The notes under the pieces are model-generated. The model was not told the DNA's origin. It did not search any database and was given only the letters and a program-made list of their open reading frames with translations. A program made the position numbers and the translations under genes. Positions 15,818 through 24,893 of a stretch of 64,000 nt of DNA are shown in pieces (within the stretch, counting starts at the first letter, position 1; each line of letters starts with the position of its first letter). Source of the DNA: Bosea vaviloviae (GTDB lineage Bacteria > Pseudomonadota > Alphaproteobacteria > Rhizobiales > Beijerinckiaceae); NCBI RefSeq assembly GCF_001741865.1, contig NZ_CP017147.1, positions 6,067,001 to 6,131,000 on the forward strand, in the 5' to 3' direction.

Positions 15818-17734
15818 CTACCCCAGCCCCCTGCCCTTCAAGGCGAGACCGATCTCGCCCAGCACGGCGGGATCCTCGATCGTCGCCGGCATTGCATAAT
15901 CCTCACCATCGGCGATCTTCTTCATCGTGGCGCGCAGGATCTTGCCCGAGCGCGTCTTCGGCAACCGGTTCACCGTCAAGGCCAGCTTGAAAGCCGCCAC
16001 CGGTCCAATCCTGTCGCGCACCAACGCCACCAGCTCCCGCTCAATCTCGGCCGGGCTCTGGGTCACGCCGGATTTCAGCACGACAAAGCCGCAGGGCTGC
16101 TCACCCTTGAGCGCGTCCTTGATGCCGACCACGGCGCATTCCGCCACGGCCGGATGCGAGGCCAGCACCTCCTCCATGCCGCCGGTCGAGAGCCGGTGGC
16201 CGGCGACATTGATGATGTCATCGGTGCGGCCCATGATGAAGACATAGCCGTCGGCGTCGATGAAGCCGGCATCCGAGGTGTTGTAGTAGCCGGGGAAGGC
16301 TGTGAGATAGCTCTCCCGGAAACGCGCCTCGTCCTGCCAGAGCGTCGGCAGGGCGCAGGGCGGCAGCGGCAGCTTGACCACGATCGCCCCCATTGTCCCG
16401 GCTGGGGCCGGCCGGCCGCCCTCATCCAGACACTGCACGTCGTAACCCGGCAGCGGCACGGTCGGCGAGCCAGGCTTGACCGGCAGCAGTTCGAGCCCGA
16501 TCGGATTGCCGACGATGCAGGAGCCGGTCTCGGTCTGCCACCAATGGTCGATCACCGGAACCTTCAGCACCTCCTCCGCCCATTTCAGCGTATCGGGATC
16601 GGCCCGCTCGCCGGCCAGGAACAACGCCCGGAAATGCGACAGATCGTGACCGGCAAGATGTTTCGCCTGCGGATCCTCCTTGCGGATCGCCCGGAAGGCA
16701 GTCGGCGCGGTAAAGAGCGCGACCGCCTTGTGCTCGGCGATGACCCGCCAGAACGCACCGGGATCGGGCGTACCGACCGGCTTGCCCTCGTAGAGAACAG
16801 TCGTCGCGCCCTGCAGCAGCGGCCCGTAGACGATATAGCTGTGACCGACGACCCAGCCGACATCGGATGCGGTGAACATCACCTCGCCGGGCTTCACATC
16901 GTAGAGATTGTCCATCGTCCATTTCAACGCGACCATATGGCCGCCATTGTCGCGCACCACGCCCTTGGGACGGCCGGTCGTGCCGGAGGTGTAGAGCACA
17001 TAGAGCGGGTCGGTCGCGGCGACCTCGACGCACTCAGCCTTGCGGCCGGCGGCCTTGGCGGCGGCCGTCAGCGTGCGCCAGTTCCTGTCGCGGGTGACAT
17101 GCATCGAGGCGTCGGCCTGCGGCCGTTGCAGCACGAGGCAATGCTGCGGCTTGTGCTGCGCCAGGTCGATCGCGGCGTCGAGCAGCGGCTTGTATTCGAC
17201 AACGCGGCTCGGCTCGATGCCGCAGGTCGCCGTCAGGATGAGCTTGGGCGTCGCGTCATCGATGCGCGTCGCCAGCTCCTTGGCCGCGAAGCCGCCGAAC
17301 ACCACCGAATGCACCGCCCCGATCCGCGCGCAGGCGAGCATGGCGAAGGCTGCCTCCGGGATCATCGGCATGTAGAGGATGACGCGGTCGCCCCTGCCGA
17401 CGCCGAGATCCTGCAGGACGGCTGCCAGCGTCGCGACCTCGTCGAGCATCTCGGCATAGCTGAAGGCGGCCTTGGTCCCCGTGAGCGGGCTGTCATGGAT
17501 CAAGGCCGGCTGTGCGCCCCGGCCGTCGCGGACATGCCGGTCGAGCGCGTTGAAGCAGGTGTTGCAGCTCGCATCGGGGAACCAGCGGCCATAGGCTCCC
17601 TGCGTCGCGTCAAAAATCGCCTTGGGCGGCTTGATCCATTCGACGGCCTGGGCGGCCTGCGCCCAGAATCCCTCCGGATCGGCCTGCCAGCGGGCATAGG
17701 TCTCGGCATAGCCGCTTGCATGTGGGGCATTCAT
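15818..17734 (-). CDS. prpE: Propionyl-CoA synthetase
   Basis: 638 residues, the full length of acetyl/propionyl-CoA synthetases. The N-terminal ACAS domain is followed by the AMP-binding motif YTSGTTGRPKG, the conserved WWQTETG, GYYNTSDAG, the hinge FIMGRTDDIINVAGHRLS, and the C-terminal RSGKILR with the acylatable Lys. GYYNTSDAG in place of the acetyl-CoA synthetase GDGA form and the N-terminal WFPDASCNTCFNALDRHV favour PrpE. It forms propionyl-CoA from propionate, ATP and CoA in the cytoplasm. The start has GAGGA about ten bases upstream. It is divergent from the TauE-type permease. Confidence 0.9.
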   Translation of the reverse strand: MNAPHASGYAETYARWQADPEGFWAQAAQAVEWIKPPKAIFDATQGAYGRWFPDASCNTCFNALDRHVRDGRGAQPALIHDSPLTGTKAAFSYAEMLDEVATLAAVLQDLGVGRGDRVILYMPMIPEAAFAMLACARIGAVHSVVFGGFAAKELATRIDDATPKLILTATCGIEPSRVVEYKPLLDAAIDLAQHKPQHCLVLQRPQADASMHVTRDRNWRTLTAAAKAAGRKAECVEVAATDPLYVLYTSGTTGRPKGVVRDNGGHMVALKWTMDNLYDVKPGEVMFTASDVGWVVGHSYIVYGPLLQGATTVLYEGKPVGTPDPGAFWRVIAEHKAVALFTAPTAFRAIRKEDPQAKHLAGHDLSHFRALFLAGERADPDTLKWAEEVLKVPVIDHWWQTETGSCIVGNPIGLELLPVKPGSPTVPLPGYDVQCLDEGGRPAPAGTMGAIVVKLPLPPCALPTLWQDEARFRESYLTAFPGYYNTSDAGFIDADGYVFIMGRTDDIINVAGHRLSTGGMEEVLASHPAVAECAVVGIKDALKGEQPCGFVVLKSGVTQSPAEIERELVALVRDRIGPVAAFKLALTVNRLPKTRSGKILRATMKKIADGEDYAMPATIEDPAVLGEIGLALKGRGLG

Positions 17735-17925
17735 GGAACGCGTATCCTCTTCGCCCTGTTCTGGCCTACACCCCGCAGATCAACCGGCAGCGGCAGGAGG
17801 CTTATTTTGGGCGGGATCGTGAGCATTCGCCCCCTCTGGCGCAAGCGTCTGGCCGTCAGACTTTCGCCCAGCAATGAATCCCCCGTGCCGTCCTTGCGCC
17901 GCGCCGCGGCGAGCACTGCGGGCTG

Positions 17926-18690
17926 ATGATCCTCGATCCTGCCTTCTTCGCCGCGATGGTGCCCGCCGTCATCCTGATGGGCCTGTCGAAAGGCGGCTTC
18001 TCGGGGCTCGGCCTGTTGTCCCTGCCCTTGATGGCGCTCGTCGTCTCGCCGGTCCAGGCGGCGGCGATCATGCTGCCGCTGCTGATCTCGCAGGATGTGG
18101 TGACGGTCTGGTCCTATCGCCGCGAATTCGACCGCCGCAATCTCGCAACGCTGCTGCCCGGCGCGCTGCTGGGCATCCTCGCCGGCTATCTGCTGGCGGC
18201 AAAAGTCTCGGACGCGGCCGTGGGGCTCGCGATCGGGCTGATCTCGATGGGTTTCGCACTGCGCCGCATGCTGAGCGACGGCAAAGCGGCAGCGCCGGTG
18301 ACGCAGGCGAGCTACCTCGCCGGCTCGTTCTGGGGCGCGCTCTGCGGTTTCGCCAGCATGATCGCCCATGCCGGCGGCCCGCCCTTCCAGATCTATGTCA
18401 TGCCGCAGCGCCTGGCCCCTGCCGTCTTCGTCGGCACGGGCGCGATCTTCTTCGCCATGCTCAACCTGATCAAGCTCGGCCCCTATCTCGCGCTCGGGCA
18501 GTTCACCACGGCGAACCTCACCGCCTCGGCTGCGCTGTTTCCGGTCGCGATCGTCTCGACCATCGCTGGCGTCTGGCTGGTGCGCCGCGTGCCGGCCGAG
18601 CGCTTCTACACGATCATCTACTGGCTGCTGCTCGCAGTCGGGGGCAAGCTCGTCTTCGACGGCGTGCGCGGGCTGCATCTCTTGGGTTGA
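17926..18690 (+). CDS. TauE/SafE-family membrane permease
   Basis: 254 residues with about eight hydrophobic helices and the duplicated TauE/SafE signature: GLSKGGFSGLGLLSLPLMAL near the N-terminus and FASMIAHAGGPPFQIYVMP in the middle. The family exports sulfite, sulfoacetate or other small organic anions. The substrate here cannot be read from sequence; the divergent neighbour is propionyl-CoA synthetase, which does not suggest a sulfonate. It is followed by repeat copy B. Confidence 0.85.
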   Translation: MILDPAFFAAMVPAVILMGLSKGGFSGLGLLSLPLMALVVSPVQAAAIMLPLLISQDVVTVWSYRREFDRRNLATLLPGALLGILAGYLLAAKVSDAAVGLAIGLISMGFALRRMLSDGKAAAPVTQASYLAGSFWGALCGFASMIAHAGGPPFQIYVMPQRLAPAVFVGTGAIFFAMLNLIKLGPYLALGQFTTANLTASAALFPVAIVSTIAGVWLVRRVPAERFYTIIYWLLLAVGGKLVFDGVRGLHLLG

Positions 18691-18741
18691 AGCCCGCGCT
18701 GATTGCGCCCTCTGGGAAAAAGGGATGGATTACCCGCAAGA

Positions 18742-18862
18742 GCAGGATGCGAAAAAGTGGGCACCGGTTTTTCGCATTGATCCTGCTCTCGCTCTTAGAT
18801 GAGAGACGGATTCAGATTTCAGCTGGGATCACTTGGTGATCCCAGCTGAAATCATCCGGCTC
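18742..18862. repeat. 121-bp dispersed repeat, copy B
   Basis: Same length as copies A and C, in the same orientation as C and inverted relative to A. Its stem reads tttcagctgggatcac and complement: where copy A has GGC/GCC it has GCT/AGC, so both arms changed together. It fills most of the 223-base gap before the acyl-CoA synthetase gene. Confidence 0.85.
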
Positions 18863-18913
18863 TAGGCTAGCAGGGGCTAAGGCTGCGGCACGGCCGAGGG
18901 AGACGACGCCACC

Positions 18914-20542
18914 ATGACCACCAGCGCCTATGACACCGACCTCGACCGCAACCCGGCGAATTTCCAGCCGCTGACGCCTGTGACCTTCCTGGAGCGCGCC
19001 GCGAGCGTCTTCCCCGCGCAGGCCGCGATCATCCACGGCCCGCTGCGCCGCAGCTATGCCGAGTTCTACGCCCGCGCGCGCCGCCTCGCCTCGGCACTTG
19101 CGAAGCACGGCATCGGCAAGAACGACACCGTCGCAGCGATGCTGCCCAACACGCCTGCCATGCTCGAATGCCATTACGGCGTGCCGATGTGCGGCGCCGT
19201 GCTCAACACGTTGAACACGAGGCTCGACGCCGCGATCATCGCCTTCTCGCTCGACCATGGTGAGGCCAAGGTCGTGATCGCCGACCGCGAATTCTCCAGG
19301 ACGATCAAAGAGGCGCTGGCGCTGTGCACGGTGAAGCCGCTCGTCATCGATTATGACGACCCGGTTTATGACGGGCCCGGCGAGCGCGTCGGCGCGATCG
19401 AATACGAGGACTTCCTTGCAACCGGCGACGCCGATTTCGCCTGGACGATGCCATCGGACGAATGGGACGCGATCGCGCTGAACTACACCTCCGGCACCAC
19501 CGGCGACCCCAAGGGCGTGGTCTACCATCATCGCGGCGCGAGCCTGCTCGCCACCTCGAATGTCATCACCGGCAGCATGGGCAGGCACCCGGTCTATCTC
19601 TGGACGCTGCCGATGTTCCACTGCAACGGCTGGTGCTTTCCCTGGACGATCTCGATCCTGGCCGGTACCCATGTCTGCCTGCGCCAGGTCCGCGCCAAGG
19701 CGATGTATGACGCGCTCGCCGACCACCACGTCACCCATCTTTGCGGCGCGCCGATCGTGATGTCGACGCTGCTCAATGCCCGGCCGGAGGAGCAGCGCAA
19801 CTTCTCGCAAAAGGTCGCCTTCTTCACCGCCGCGGCCCCGCCGCCGGAAGCCGTGCTCGGCGCGATGAAGCAAGCCGGTTTCGAGGTCACCCATCTCTAC
19901 GGTTTGACCGAATGCTACGGCCCGGCGGTCGTCAACGAATGGAACCGGGACTGGGACGCATTGCCGGCCTCCGATCAGGCGACGCTGAAGGCGCGTCAGG
20001 GCGTCCGTTACCCGGCACTGGAAGGCCTCGACGTGCGCGATCCCGAGACGATGGAGCCGGCGCCGCATGACGGCACGACGCTCGGCGAGGTGATGATGCG
20101 CGGCAATGTCGTGATGAAGGGCTATCTCAAGAACCCGACGGCGACCAAGGCGGCCTTCGAAGGCGGCTGGTTCCACACTGGCGATCTCGGCGTGCGCTAT
20201 GCCGACGGCTATATCCAGCTCAAGGACCGCTCCAAGGACATCATCATCTCGGGCGGCGAGAATATCTCCTCTATCGAGGTCGAGGACGCGCTCTACAAGC
20301 ACCCGGCCGTGCAGACGGCAGCCGTGGTGGCCAGGCCCGATGAGAAATGGGGCGAGACCCCTTGCGCGTTCGTCGAGCTCAAGCCGGGACAGAGCGTGAC
20401 CGAGGCCGAGATCATCACCTGGTGCAAGGGCCTGCTCGCCTCGTTCAAATGCCCGCGCACCGTGGTCTTCGTCGAGGTGCCCAAGACCTCGACGGGCAAG
20501 ATCCAGAAGTTCAGGTTGCGGGAGATGGCGCGCGCGCTCTGA
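18914..20542 (+). CDS. Acyl-CoA synthetase (medium-chain / DmdB-like AMP ligase)
   Basis: 542 residues of the ANL superfamily. It shows YTSGTTGDPKGVVYHHRGA for ATP binding, LPMFHCNGWCFPW, the A5 motif YGLTECYGP, WFHTGDLGVRYADGY, the hinge RSKDIIISGGENISSIEVE and the C-terminal catalytic Lys in TSTGKIQKF. HCNGWCFPW and the overall length match the fatty-acyl / 3-methylmercaptopropionyl-CoA ligase branch. It activates a carboxylic acid to its CoA thioester in the cytoplasm; the acid is unknown. The ATG has GGGAG about 12 bases upstream. Confidence 0.87.
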   Translation: MTTSAYDTDLDRNPANFQPLTPVTFLERAASVFPAQAAIIHGPLRRSYAEFYARARRLASALAKHGIGKNDTVAAMLPNTPAMLECHYGVPMCGAVLNTLNTRLDAAIIAFSLDHGEAKVVIADREFSRTIKEALALCTVKPLVIDYDDPVYDGPGERVGAIEYEDFLATGDADFAWTMPSDEWDAIALNYTSGTTGDPKGVVYHHRGASLLATSNVITGSMGRHPVYLWTLPMFHCNGWCFPWTISILAGTHVCLRQVRAKAMYDALADHHVTHLCGAPIVMSTLLNARPEEQRNFSQKVAFFTAAAPPPEAVLGAMKQAGFEVTHLYGLTECYGPAVVNEWNRDWDALPASDQATLKARQGVRYPALEGLDVRDPETMEPAPHDGTTLGEVMMRGNVVMKGYLKNPTATKAAFEGGWFHTGDLGVRYADGYIQLKDRSKDIIISGGENISSIEVEDALYKHPAVQTAAVVARPDEKWGETPCAFVELKPGQSVTEAEIITWCKGLLASFKCPRTVVFVEVPKTSTGKIQKFRLREMARAL

Positions 20543-20585
20543 ACCCTGCGCTGCCTCTATCGGCAAGGCTACAGCAGAACTCCCA

Positions 20586-20610
20586 CCGTTCGGCCGGAGT
20601 GGCCGAACGG
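20586..20610. other. Strong hairpin after acyl-CoA synthetase
   Basis: A ten-bp perfect stem ccgttcggcc/ggccgaacgg has a five-base loop. There is no T-run on either side, so termination is possible but not shown. Confidence 0.45.
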
Positions 20611-20682
20611 GGCAAAACGGCGCCGGAGCGATGGGCGGCGAAACCCTGCCGCCAAGCGGCGCCCACCTCGATCGATGGCGCT

Positions 20683-21198
20683 TTAAGCCGGGGCGCGGCT
20701 GAGGCTGCCGTCGGGTGTGTAGCGATCGACCGCCTCCGGAAGCACGCGCGCAAGCCGTTCCAGCAGCTCCGCGCGCGACAGCCCGGTCTGACGCGCGATC
20801 GCGTCGAGAGCCTCGGGCCCGAGAACCTGCTCCAGATCGCCCGGCGCGACCGCCTTGTTGGGACCCGGCTGCACCCAGGAATCGGCCTTGTCGCCCTGCC
20901 CTGCCTGTTTGAAGCGGTCGACGAGTTCGCCGAGCCCGCTATTGAGCATAGCCCCGGCCCCGCCGGCACCCAGCAGGCCGCCGAGACTGCCGAGAAGGCC
21001 GCCACTCCCCTGGGGCGCGGCTCCAGCCTGCCCCTGCTGCGGCGCAGGGACTTGCCCGGCGACCTGCCCGGCATCAGGCTGACCTCGCCCGCCGAGCCAT
21101 TCGGCGATCTTGTCGCGGTTCTGGTAGCCGGCGACGGCAAGAAGTCCGAGAAGGGCGGTCATCGACGGAAAGCCGCCGCTGCTGTTGTCATCACTCAC
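20683..21198 (-). CDS. YidB/DUF937 family protein
   Basis: 171 residues. The N-terminal segment MTALLGLLAVAGYQNRDKIAEWL is followed by a Gly/Gln-rich linker with GGLLGSLGGLLGAGG and a C-terminal helical domain (about 95-171: LNSGLGELVDRFKQAGQGDKA, then LEQVLGPEALDAIARQTGLS). This matches YidB, a DUF937 protein of unknown function linked in other bacteria to homomeric filament formation. The start is GTG with AGGAG eight bases before it. A small stress-type membrane protein gene lies next to it on the same strand. Confidence 0.8.
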   Translation of the reverse strand: MSDDNSSGGFPSMTALLGLLAVAGYQNRDKIAEWLGGRGQPDAGQVAGQVPAPQQGQAGAAPQGSGGLLGSLGGLLGAGGAGAMLNSGLGELVDRFKQAGQGDKADSWVQPGPNKAVAPGDLEQVLGPEALDAIARQTGLSRAELLERLARVLPEAVDRYTPDGSLSRAPA

Positions 21199-21234
21199 GG
21201 CACTAACTCCTGTTTCGGGATGAAATCGCGCCGA

Positions 21235-21495
21235 TCAGACAGCGCGGTTGCGGCCGCTGATCATGCCCCAGACCAGAAGCACGACGATCGCGCCGACAAT
21301 GGCGCCGATCAGCCCCGCTCCCTGGCCCGGCGCGTACCAGCCGAGCGACTGGCCGAGATAAGTCGCGACGAAAGCCCCTATGATTCCGAGGATCGTCGTC
21401 AGCACGAAGCCTGAAGGCTCGTTCGGGCCCGGCATGATGAACTTCGCGACGATGCCGGCGATGAAACCGACGATGATGGTCCAGACGATACCCAA
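21235..21495 (-). CDS. GlsB/YeaQ/YmgE-family small membrane protein
   Basis: 86 residues with three hydrophobic helices and Gly-rich packing motifs: IVWTIIVGFIAGIVAKFIMPG, then TTILGIIGAFVATYLGQ, then GLIGAIVGAIVVLLVWGM. This is the transglycosylase-associated, stress-induced inner-membrane family. The frame extends further upstream, but GGGAGG lies five bases before a TTG at 21495 and the family begins exactly there, so TTG is taken as the start. It lies 36 bases upstream of the yidB-like gene on the same strand, and both may be stress regulated. Confidence 0.83.
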   Translation of the reverse strand: MGIVWTIIVGFIAGIVAKFIMPGPNEPSGFVLTTILGIIGAFVATYLGQSLGWYAPGQGAGLIGAIVGAIVVLLVWGMISGRNRAV

Positions 21496-21626
21496 GACAG
21501 CCTCCCTCGCTTCCGCACGCCCCCTCAACATCCGACGCAGAAAGAAGTTCCGGCCCTCCCGCACTCCGCCGGCGGGGATTTCGACGCCATCTGGGGACGG
21601 CCCGCTTCCGCCGGGCTTCGCCAATG

Positions 21627-21651
21627 AAAAACCGGCCCCTTTCGGGGCCGG
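21627..21651 (-). terminator. Intrinsic terminator, minus strand
   Basis: An 8-bp stem ccggcccc/ggggccgg (21632-21639 with 21644-21651) is followed on the minus strand by five T (21631-21627). It ends the YdcH gene at 21709-21897. Confidence 0.85.
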
Positions 21652-21708
21652 CCTGATCTGATGAAATAGAATCTCCAGAACGGGTCGCTAATGGCCCGCC
21701 TTAGGCCC

Positions 21709-21897
21709 TCAATGCAGAGTTCGGTCCGGCATCGTCTGCCGTACCCGCTCGATCTCTTCCTTCAGCATCAGCTTCTTGCGCTTCAACTCGACCACACTGA
21801 GATCGTCCGAGGACGGGCTCGATACGGCCTGCGCAATGGCTTCTTCGAGTTGACGATGCTTCCGTTGGAGCTCGACGAGATGGGTCTGCAGCGACAT
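21709..21897 (-). CDS. YdcH/DUF465 family protein (1)
   Basis: 62 residues forming two predicted antiparallel helices: LVELQRKHRQLEEAIAQ, then VVELKRKKLMLKEEIERVR. The second is the conserved DUF465 segment with K-K-x-x-L-K-(D/E)-E-I. The function is unknown. AGGAGG seven bases upstream supports the ATG. A paralogue of the same family starts 229 bases away on the opposite strand, so the two are divergent. Confidence 0.85.
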   Translation of the reverse strand: MSLQTHLVELQRKHRQLEEAIAQAVSSPSSDDLSVVELKRKKLMLKEEIERVRQTMPDRTLH

Positions 21898-22125
21898 CTG
21901 GATCCTCCTGATGACCGATTGACGAGATAGTCTGACACAGAGCCGGCTTCACGTCTGCGGGGCAATCTCGCGCCGCACCATGAGATTCTGTGATCGTGAA
22001 CCGCCTATGTCTCGGAAGGCGCGAATATGATGCGCTCCTGCCTCCGCCACAGGCTCCGCGCTCTTGCGGCGCGTGCGGCGTCTCAGCATAGTCGCGCCCG
22101 ATTGCGGCGATCACGAGATGGATTC

Positions 22126-22344
22126 ATGGGATTCGAGCTCAGCCCTGACGAGGTCGAGGCATTCACGACGGAACTGGCGCGACTGCGCGAGGAGCATCGC
22201 GACCTCGACAGCGCCATCGACGCGCTGGAGCGGGTCGGTGCAGTCAACCAGATCCAGGTGCAGCGCCTGAAGAAGCGCAAGCTCTATCTGAAGGATCGCA
22301 TCGCCCAGATCGAGGACGCTTTGACCCCAGATATCATCGCCTGA
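22126..22344 (+). CDS. YdcH/DUF465 family protein (2)
   Basis: 72 residues: an acidic N-terminus (MGFELSPDEVEAF), then LARLREEHRDLDSAIDALE and IQVQRLKKRKLYLKDRIAQIE, the DUF465 hallmark. Compared with the neighbour at 21709 it keeps the RLKKRKLYLKD core but has a different first helix. The internal ATG at 22126 is chosen because family similarity begins there; a longer frame from 22027 adds an Arg-rich extension. The divergent pair of paralogues suggests an old duplication. Confidence 0.82.
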   Translation: MGFELSPDEVEAFTTELARLREEHRDLDSAIDALERVGAVNQIQVQRLKKRKLYLKDRIAQIEDALTPDIIA

Positions 22345-22521
22345 GCAAGGATAACGGCGATTCGCCGCTTGCTTCCGCAGCGTTGCGTGGTCTAGATCGC
22401 GCGCTTCCTTGTCCTCGGAGCAGGATGCCGAGCCAAAGGTCCGCCCTAGCGAAAAGCGGATCCTGGTTTTCGGGTAACATCAGGCTCTTTCTGCCGCGAA
22501 GCTCCGGAAGCGATCCGTTTC

Positions 22522-23043
22522 ATGGCCCAGACCAGCCCCGCCGTCGCCATCATCATGGGCAGCCAGTCCGACTGGGCGACGATGCGCCATGCCGCCGAGA
22601 CGCTGGACGCGCTCGCCATCGGCTATGATGCGCGCATCGTCTCCGCCCATCGCACGCCCGACCGGATGTTCACCTTCGCCCGCGGCGCCAAGGCCGAAGG
22701 CTTCAAGGTGGTGATCGCAGGCGCCGGCGGCGCAGCTCACCTGCCAGGCATGACCGCCTCCTTGACCCCTCTGCCCGTCTTCGGCGTGCCGGTCGAATCG
22801 AAGGCGCTTTCGGGTCAGGACAGCCTGCTCTCGATCGTGCAGATGCCGGCCGGCATCCCGGTCGGCACGCTCGCCATCGGCCGCGCCGGCGCGGTCAACG
22901 CCGCTCTCCTCGCTGCAGCCGTGCTTGCGCTGAGCGACGAGGCGCTCGCCAAGCGCCTCGACGCCTACCGCGCCCGCCAGAGCGCGGCGATCGCCGAACA
23001 TCCGGTGAAGGACGAGACGCGCCCCGCGAAGGACGAAAAATGA
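22522..23043 (+). CDS. purE: 5-(carboxyamino)imidazole ribonucleotide mutase
   Basis: 173 residues. It has the class I PurE core [12 protein letters not shown] for substrate binding, SAHRTPDRM with the catalytic His, and [12 protein letters not shown] and [22 protein letters not shown]. It converts N5-CAIR to CAIR in purine synthesis, in the cytoplasm as an octamer. The C-terminus carries a charged extension of about 12 residues. The stop overlaps the purK start by four bases (ATGA), so the two steps are translationally coupled. Confidence 0.96.
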   Translation: MAQTSPAVAIIMGSQSDWATMRHAAETLDALAIGYDARIVSAHRTPDRMFTFARGAKAEGFKVVIAGAGGAAHLPGMTASLTPLPVFGVPVESKALSGQDSLLSIVQMPAGIPVGTLAIGRAGAVNAALLAAAVLALSDEALAKRLDAYRARQSAAIAEHPVKDETRPAKDEK

Positions 23044-24140
23044 GCACGCCCGATTCCAGCGGCCTCGCTCCCGGTGCCATGCTCGGCATCCTGGGCGGCG
23101 GCCAGCTCGCCCGCATGCTCGCGCTCGCCGCCGCCGATCTCGGCATCCGCGCCCATATCTTCGCGCCGGAGCCCGACAGCCCGGCCTTCGACGTGGCGGC
23201 CCGCCATACCGTCGGCGACTATGAGGATGAAGCGGCGTTGGCGCGCTTCGCCGATGCGGTCGACGTCGTGACCTATGAATTCGAGAACGTGCCGGCCGCA
23301 ACCGCCGCCTTCCTGGCGGCGCGCACACCGCTGCACCCCGGAGCGCGCGCGCTCGCGGTGACGCAGGATCGGCTCAGCGAGAAAAGCTTCGTCGCCGGGC
23401 TGGGCTTGGCCGTGGCCCCATTCCGCGCCGTCGATTCGCTGGCTGATCTCGAGGCCGCCGTCGCCGATCTCGGCCGCCCCAGCATCCTGAAGACGCGGCG
23501 CTTCGGCTATGACGGCAAGGGCCAGGTCAAGATCGCCGCCGGCAGCGACCTCGCCGAAGCCTATGAGGCGATCGGCCATTTCTCCGCGATCCTGGAAGGC
23601 TTCGTGCCCTTCACGCGCGAGGTTTCGGTCGTCGCGGCGCGCGGTGCCGACGGTGCATTCGCCGCCTTCGACGTCTGCGAGAACGAGCATCGCGACCATA
23701 TCCTCGCCTTCACCCGCGTGCCGGCGCAGCTGTCGCCGAAGACAGGCGAGGCCGCCATTGCGGCCGCGCGGCGGATCGCCGACGCACTCGACTATATCGG
23801 CGTGTTCGCGGTCGAGATGTTCGTGGTCGGCGAGGGCGCGGCCGAGCGCGTGATCGTCAACGAGATCGCGCCGCGTGTGCATAATTCCGGGCATTGGACC
23901 AGCGAAGGTGCTGAGACCTCGCAGTTCCACCAGCATGTCCGCGCCGTCTGCGGCTTCCCGCTCGGCTCGGCGGCGCGGCGCGGCCGTGTCGAGATGGAGA
24001 ATCTGATCGGCGTCGCCGCCTTGCGCTGGCGCGATCTGCTGGCCGAGCCCGGCGCGCATCTGCACCTCTACGGCAAGCGCGACGCCCGTCCGGGCCGCAA
24101 GATGGGCCATGTCACGCGGGTCACGCCCGAAAAAGCCTGA
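23040..24140 (+). CDS. purK: 5-(carboxyamino)imidazole ribonucleotide synthase
   Basis: 366 residues of the ATP-grasp fold. It shows [21 protein letters not shown] at the N-terminus (split here as [11 protein letters not shown]), [20 protein letters not shown] in the ATP-binding loop, and [14 protein letters not shown] with the metal-binding residues. It makes N5-CAIR from AIR, ATP and bicarbonate, the substrate of the overlapping PurE. The length is normal. Repeat copy C starts seven bases after its stop. Confidence 0.96.
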   Translation: MSTPDSSGLAPGAMLGILGGGQLARMLALAAADLGIRAHIFAPEPDSPAFDVAARHTVGDYEDEAALARFADAVDVVTYEFENVPAATAAFLAARTPLHPGARALAVTQDRLSEKSFVAGLGLAVAPFRAVDSLADLEAAVADLGRPSILKTRRFGYDGKGQVKIAAGSDLAEAYEAIGHFSAILEGFVPFTREVSVVAARGADGAFAAFDVCENEHRDHILAFTRVPAQLSPKTGEAAIAAARRIADALDYIGVFAVEMFVVGEGAAERVIVNEIAPRVHNSGHWTSEGAETSQFHQHVRAVCGFPLGSAARRGRVEMENLIGVAALRWRDLLAEPGAHLHLYGKRDARPGRKMGHVTRVTPEKA

Positions 24141-24146
24141 GCCAGA

Positions 24147-24267
24147 GCAGGATGCGAAAAAGTGGGCACCGGTTTTTCGCATTGATCCTGCTCTCACTCT
24201 TAGATGAGAGACGGATTCAGATTTCAGCTGGGATCACTCTGTGATCCCAGCTGAAATCATCCGGCTC
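24147..24267. repeat. 121-bp dispersed repeat, copy C
   Basis: Same orientation as copy B and nearly identical to it; the differences I see are in the loop (cactctgtg for cacttggtg) and in ctcactctt for ctcgctctt. The stem is tttcagctgggatcac and its complement. It lies between purK and rpsU. Confidence 0.85.
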
Positions 24268-24431
24268 CGGAGCACAAAGGCGCGCGAAGCTCGATTTTTC
24301 GCGCATTTTCGCTGCATCGCGGCGTGGACAGCCGGATTGATTTCTGTTATCCGCACGATCCTTCGAGCGACCTGCCTGGCAGGCCCGTTCGCCCGACTTT
24401 TTAGACCAACCCGCTAAAGACGGACACTCAC

Positions 24432-24665
24432 GTGCAGGTTCTCGTTCGCGACAACAATGTCGATCAGGCTCTCCGCGCTCTCAAGAAGAAGCTTCAGCGC
24501 GAAGGCGTTTTCCGCGAGATGAAGCTTCGCGGCCATTACGAGAAGCCTTCCGAGAAGAAGGCGCGCGAAAAGGCGGAAGCCGTGCGTCGCGCCCGCAAGC
24601 TGATGCGCAAGAAGCTGCAGCGCGAAGGCCTCCTGCCCGCGCCGGTGAAGCCCAAGCGCCCCTGA
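24432..24665 (+). CDS. rpsU: 30S ribosomal protein bS21
   Basis: 77 residues: [40 protein letters not shown] and a Lys/Arg-rich tail. bS21 sits near the anti-Shine-Dalgarno end of 16S rRNA and aids initiation. The start codon is GTG at 24432 and no ATG fits the conserved N-terminus. The purEK-rpsU order is a familiar Hyphomicrobiales arrangement. A 17-bp hairpin follows the stop. Confidence 0.95.
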   Translation: MQVLVRDNNVDQALRALKKKLQREGVFREMKLRGHYEKPSEKKAREKAEAVRRARKLMRKKLQREGLLPAPVKPKRP

Positions 24666-24666
24666 T

Positions 24667-24706
24667 TTTCCTGCGTGCGGCGGCAGCGGCCGCCGCACGC
24701 AGGAAA
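24667..24706 (+). terminator. Hairpin terminator after rpsU
   Basis: A perfect 17-bp stem (24667-24683 with 24690-24706, tttcctgcgtgcggcgg) has a six-base loop and starts two bases after the stop. There is no T-run after it on the plus strand, so it may act with Rho or protect the mRNA end. Confidence 0.65.
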
Positions 24707-24893
24707 GATTGACAAGACCCAAACCGCGCCTGGAGCCCGCTCCGGGCGCTGTTGCTTTTCGAGCGCCGTTAACCAAGTCTTGGCACAATGCAGGCGTTGT
24801 TTCTTTCGCAGCGCACTGTCGGTTGGGGGGCGCAATCAGGTCGCGAACGGCAAACCGCCGCGTGCGACAGGCAAGGCACGGAAACCAGGACCG

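Noticed and set aside
20586..20610. Intrinsic terminator
   Set aside because: The stem is strong, but no T-run follows on either strand, so it is recorded only as a hairpin.
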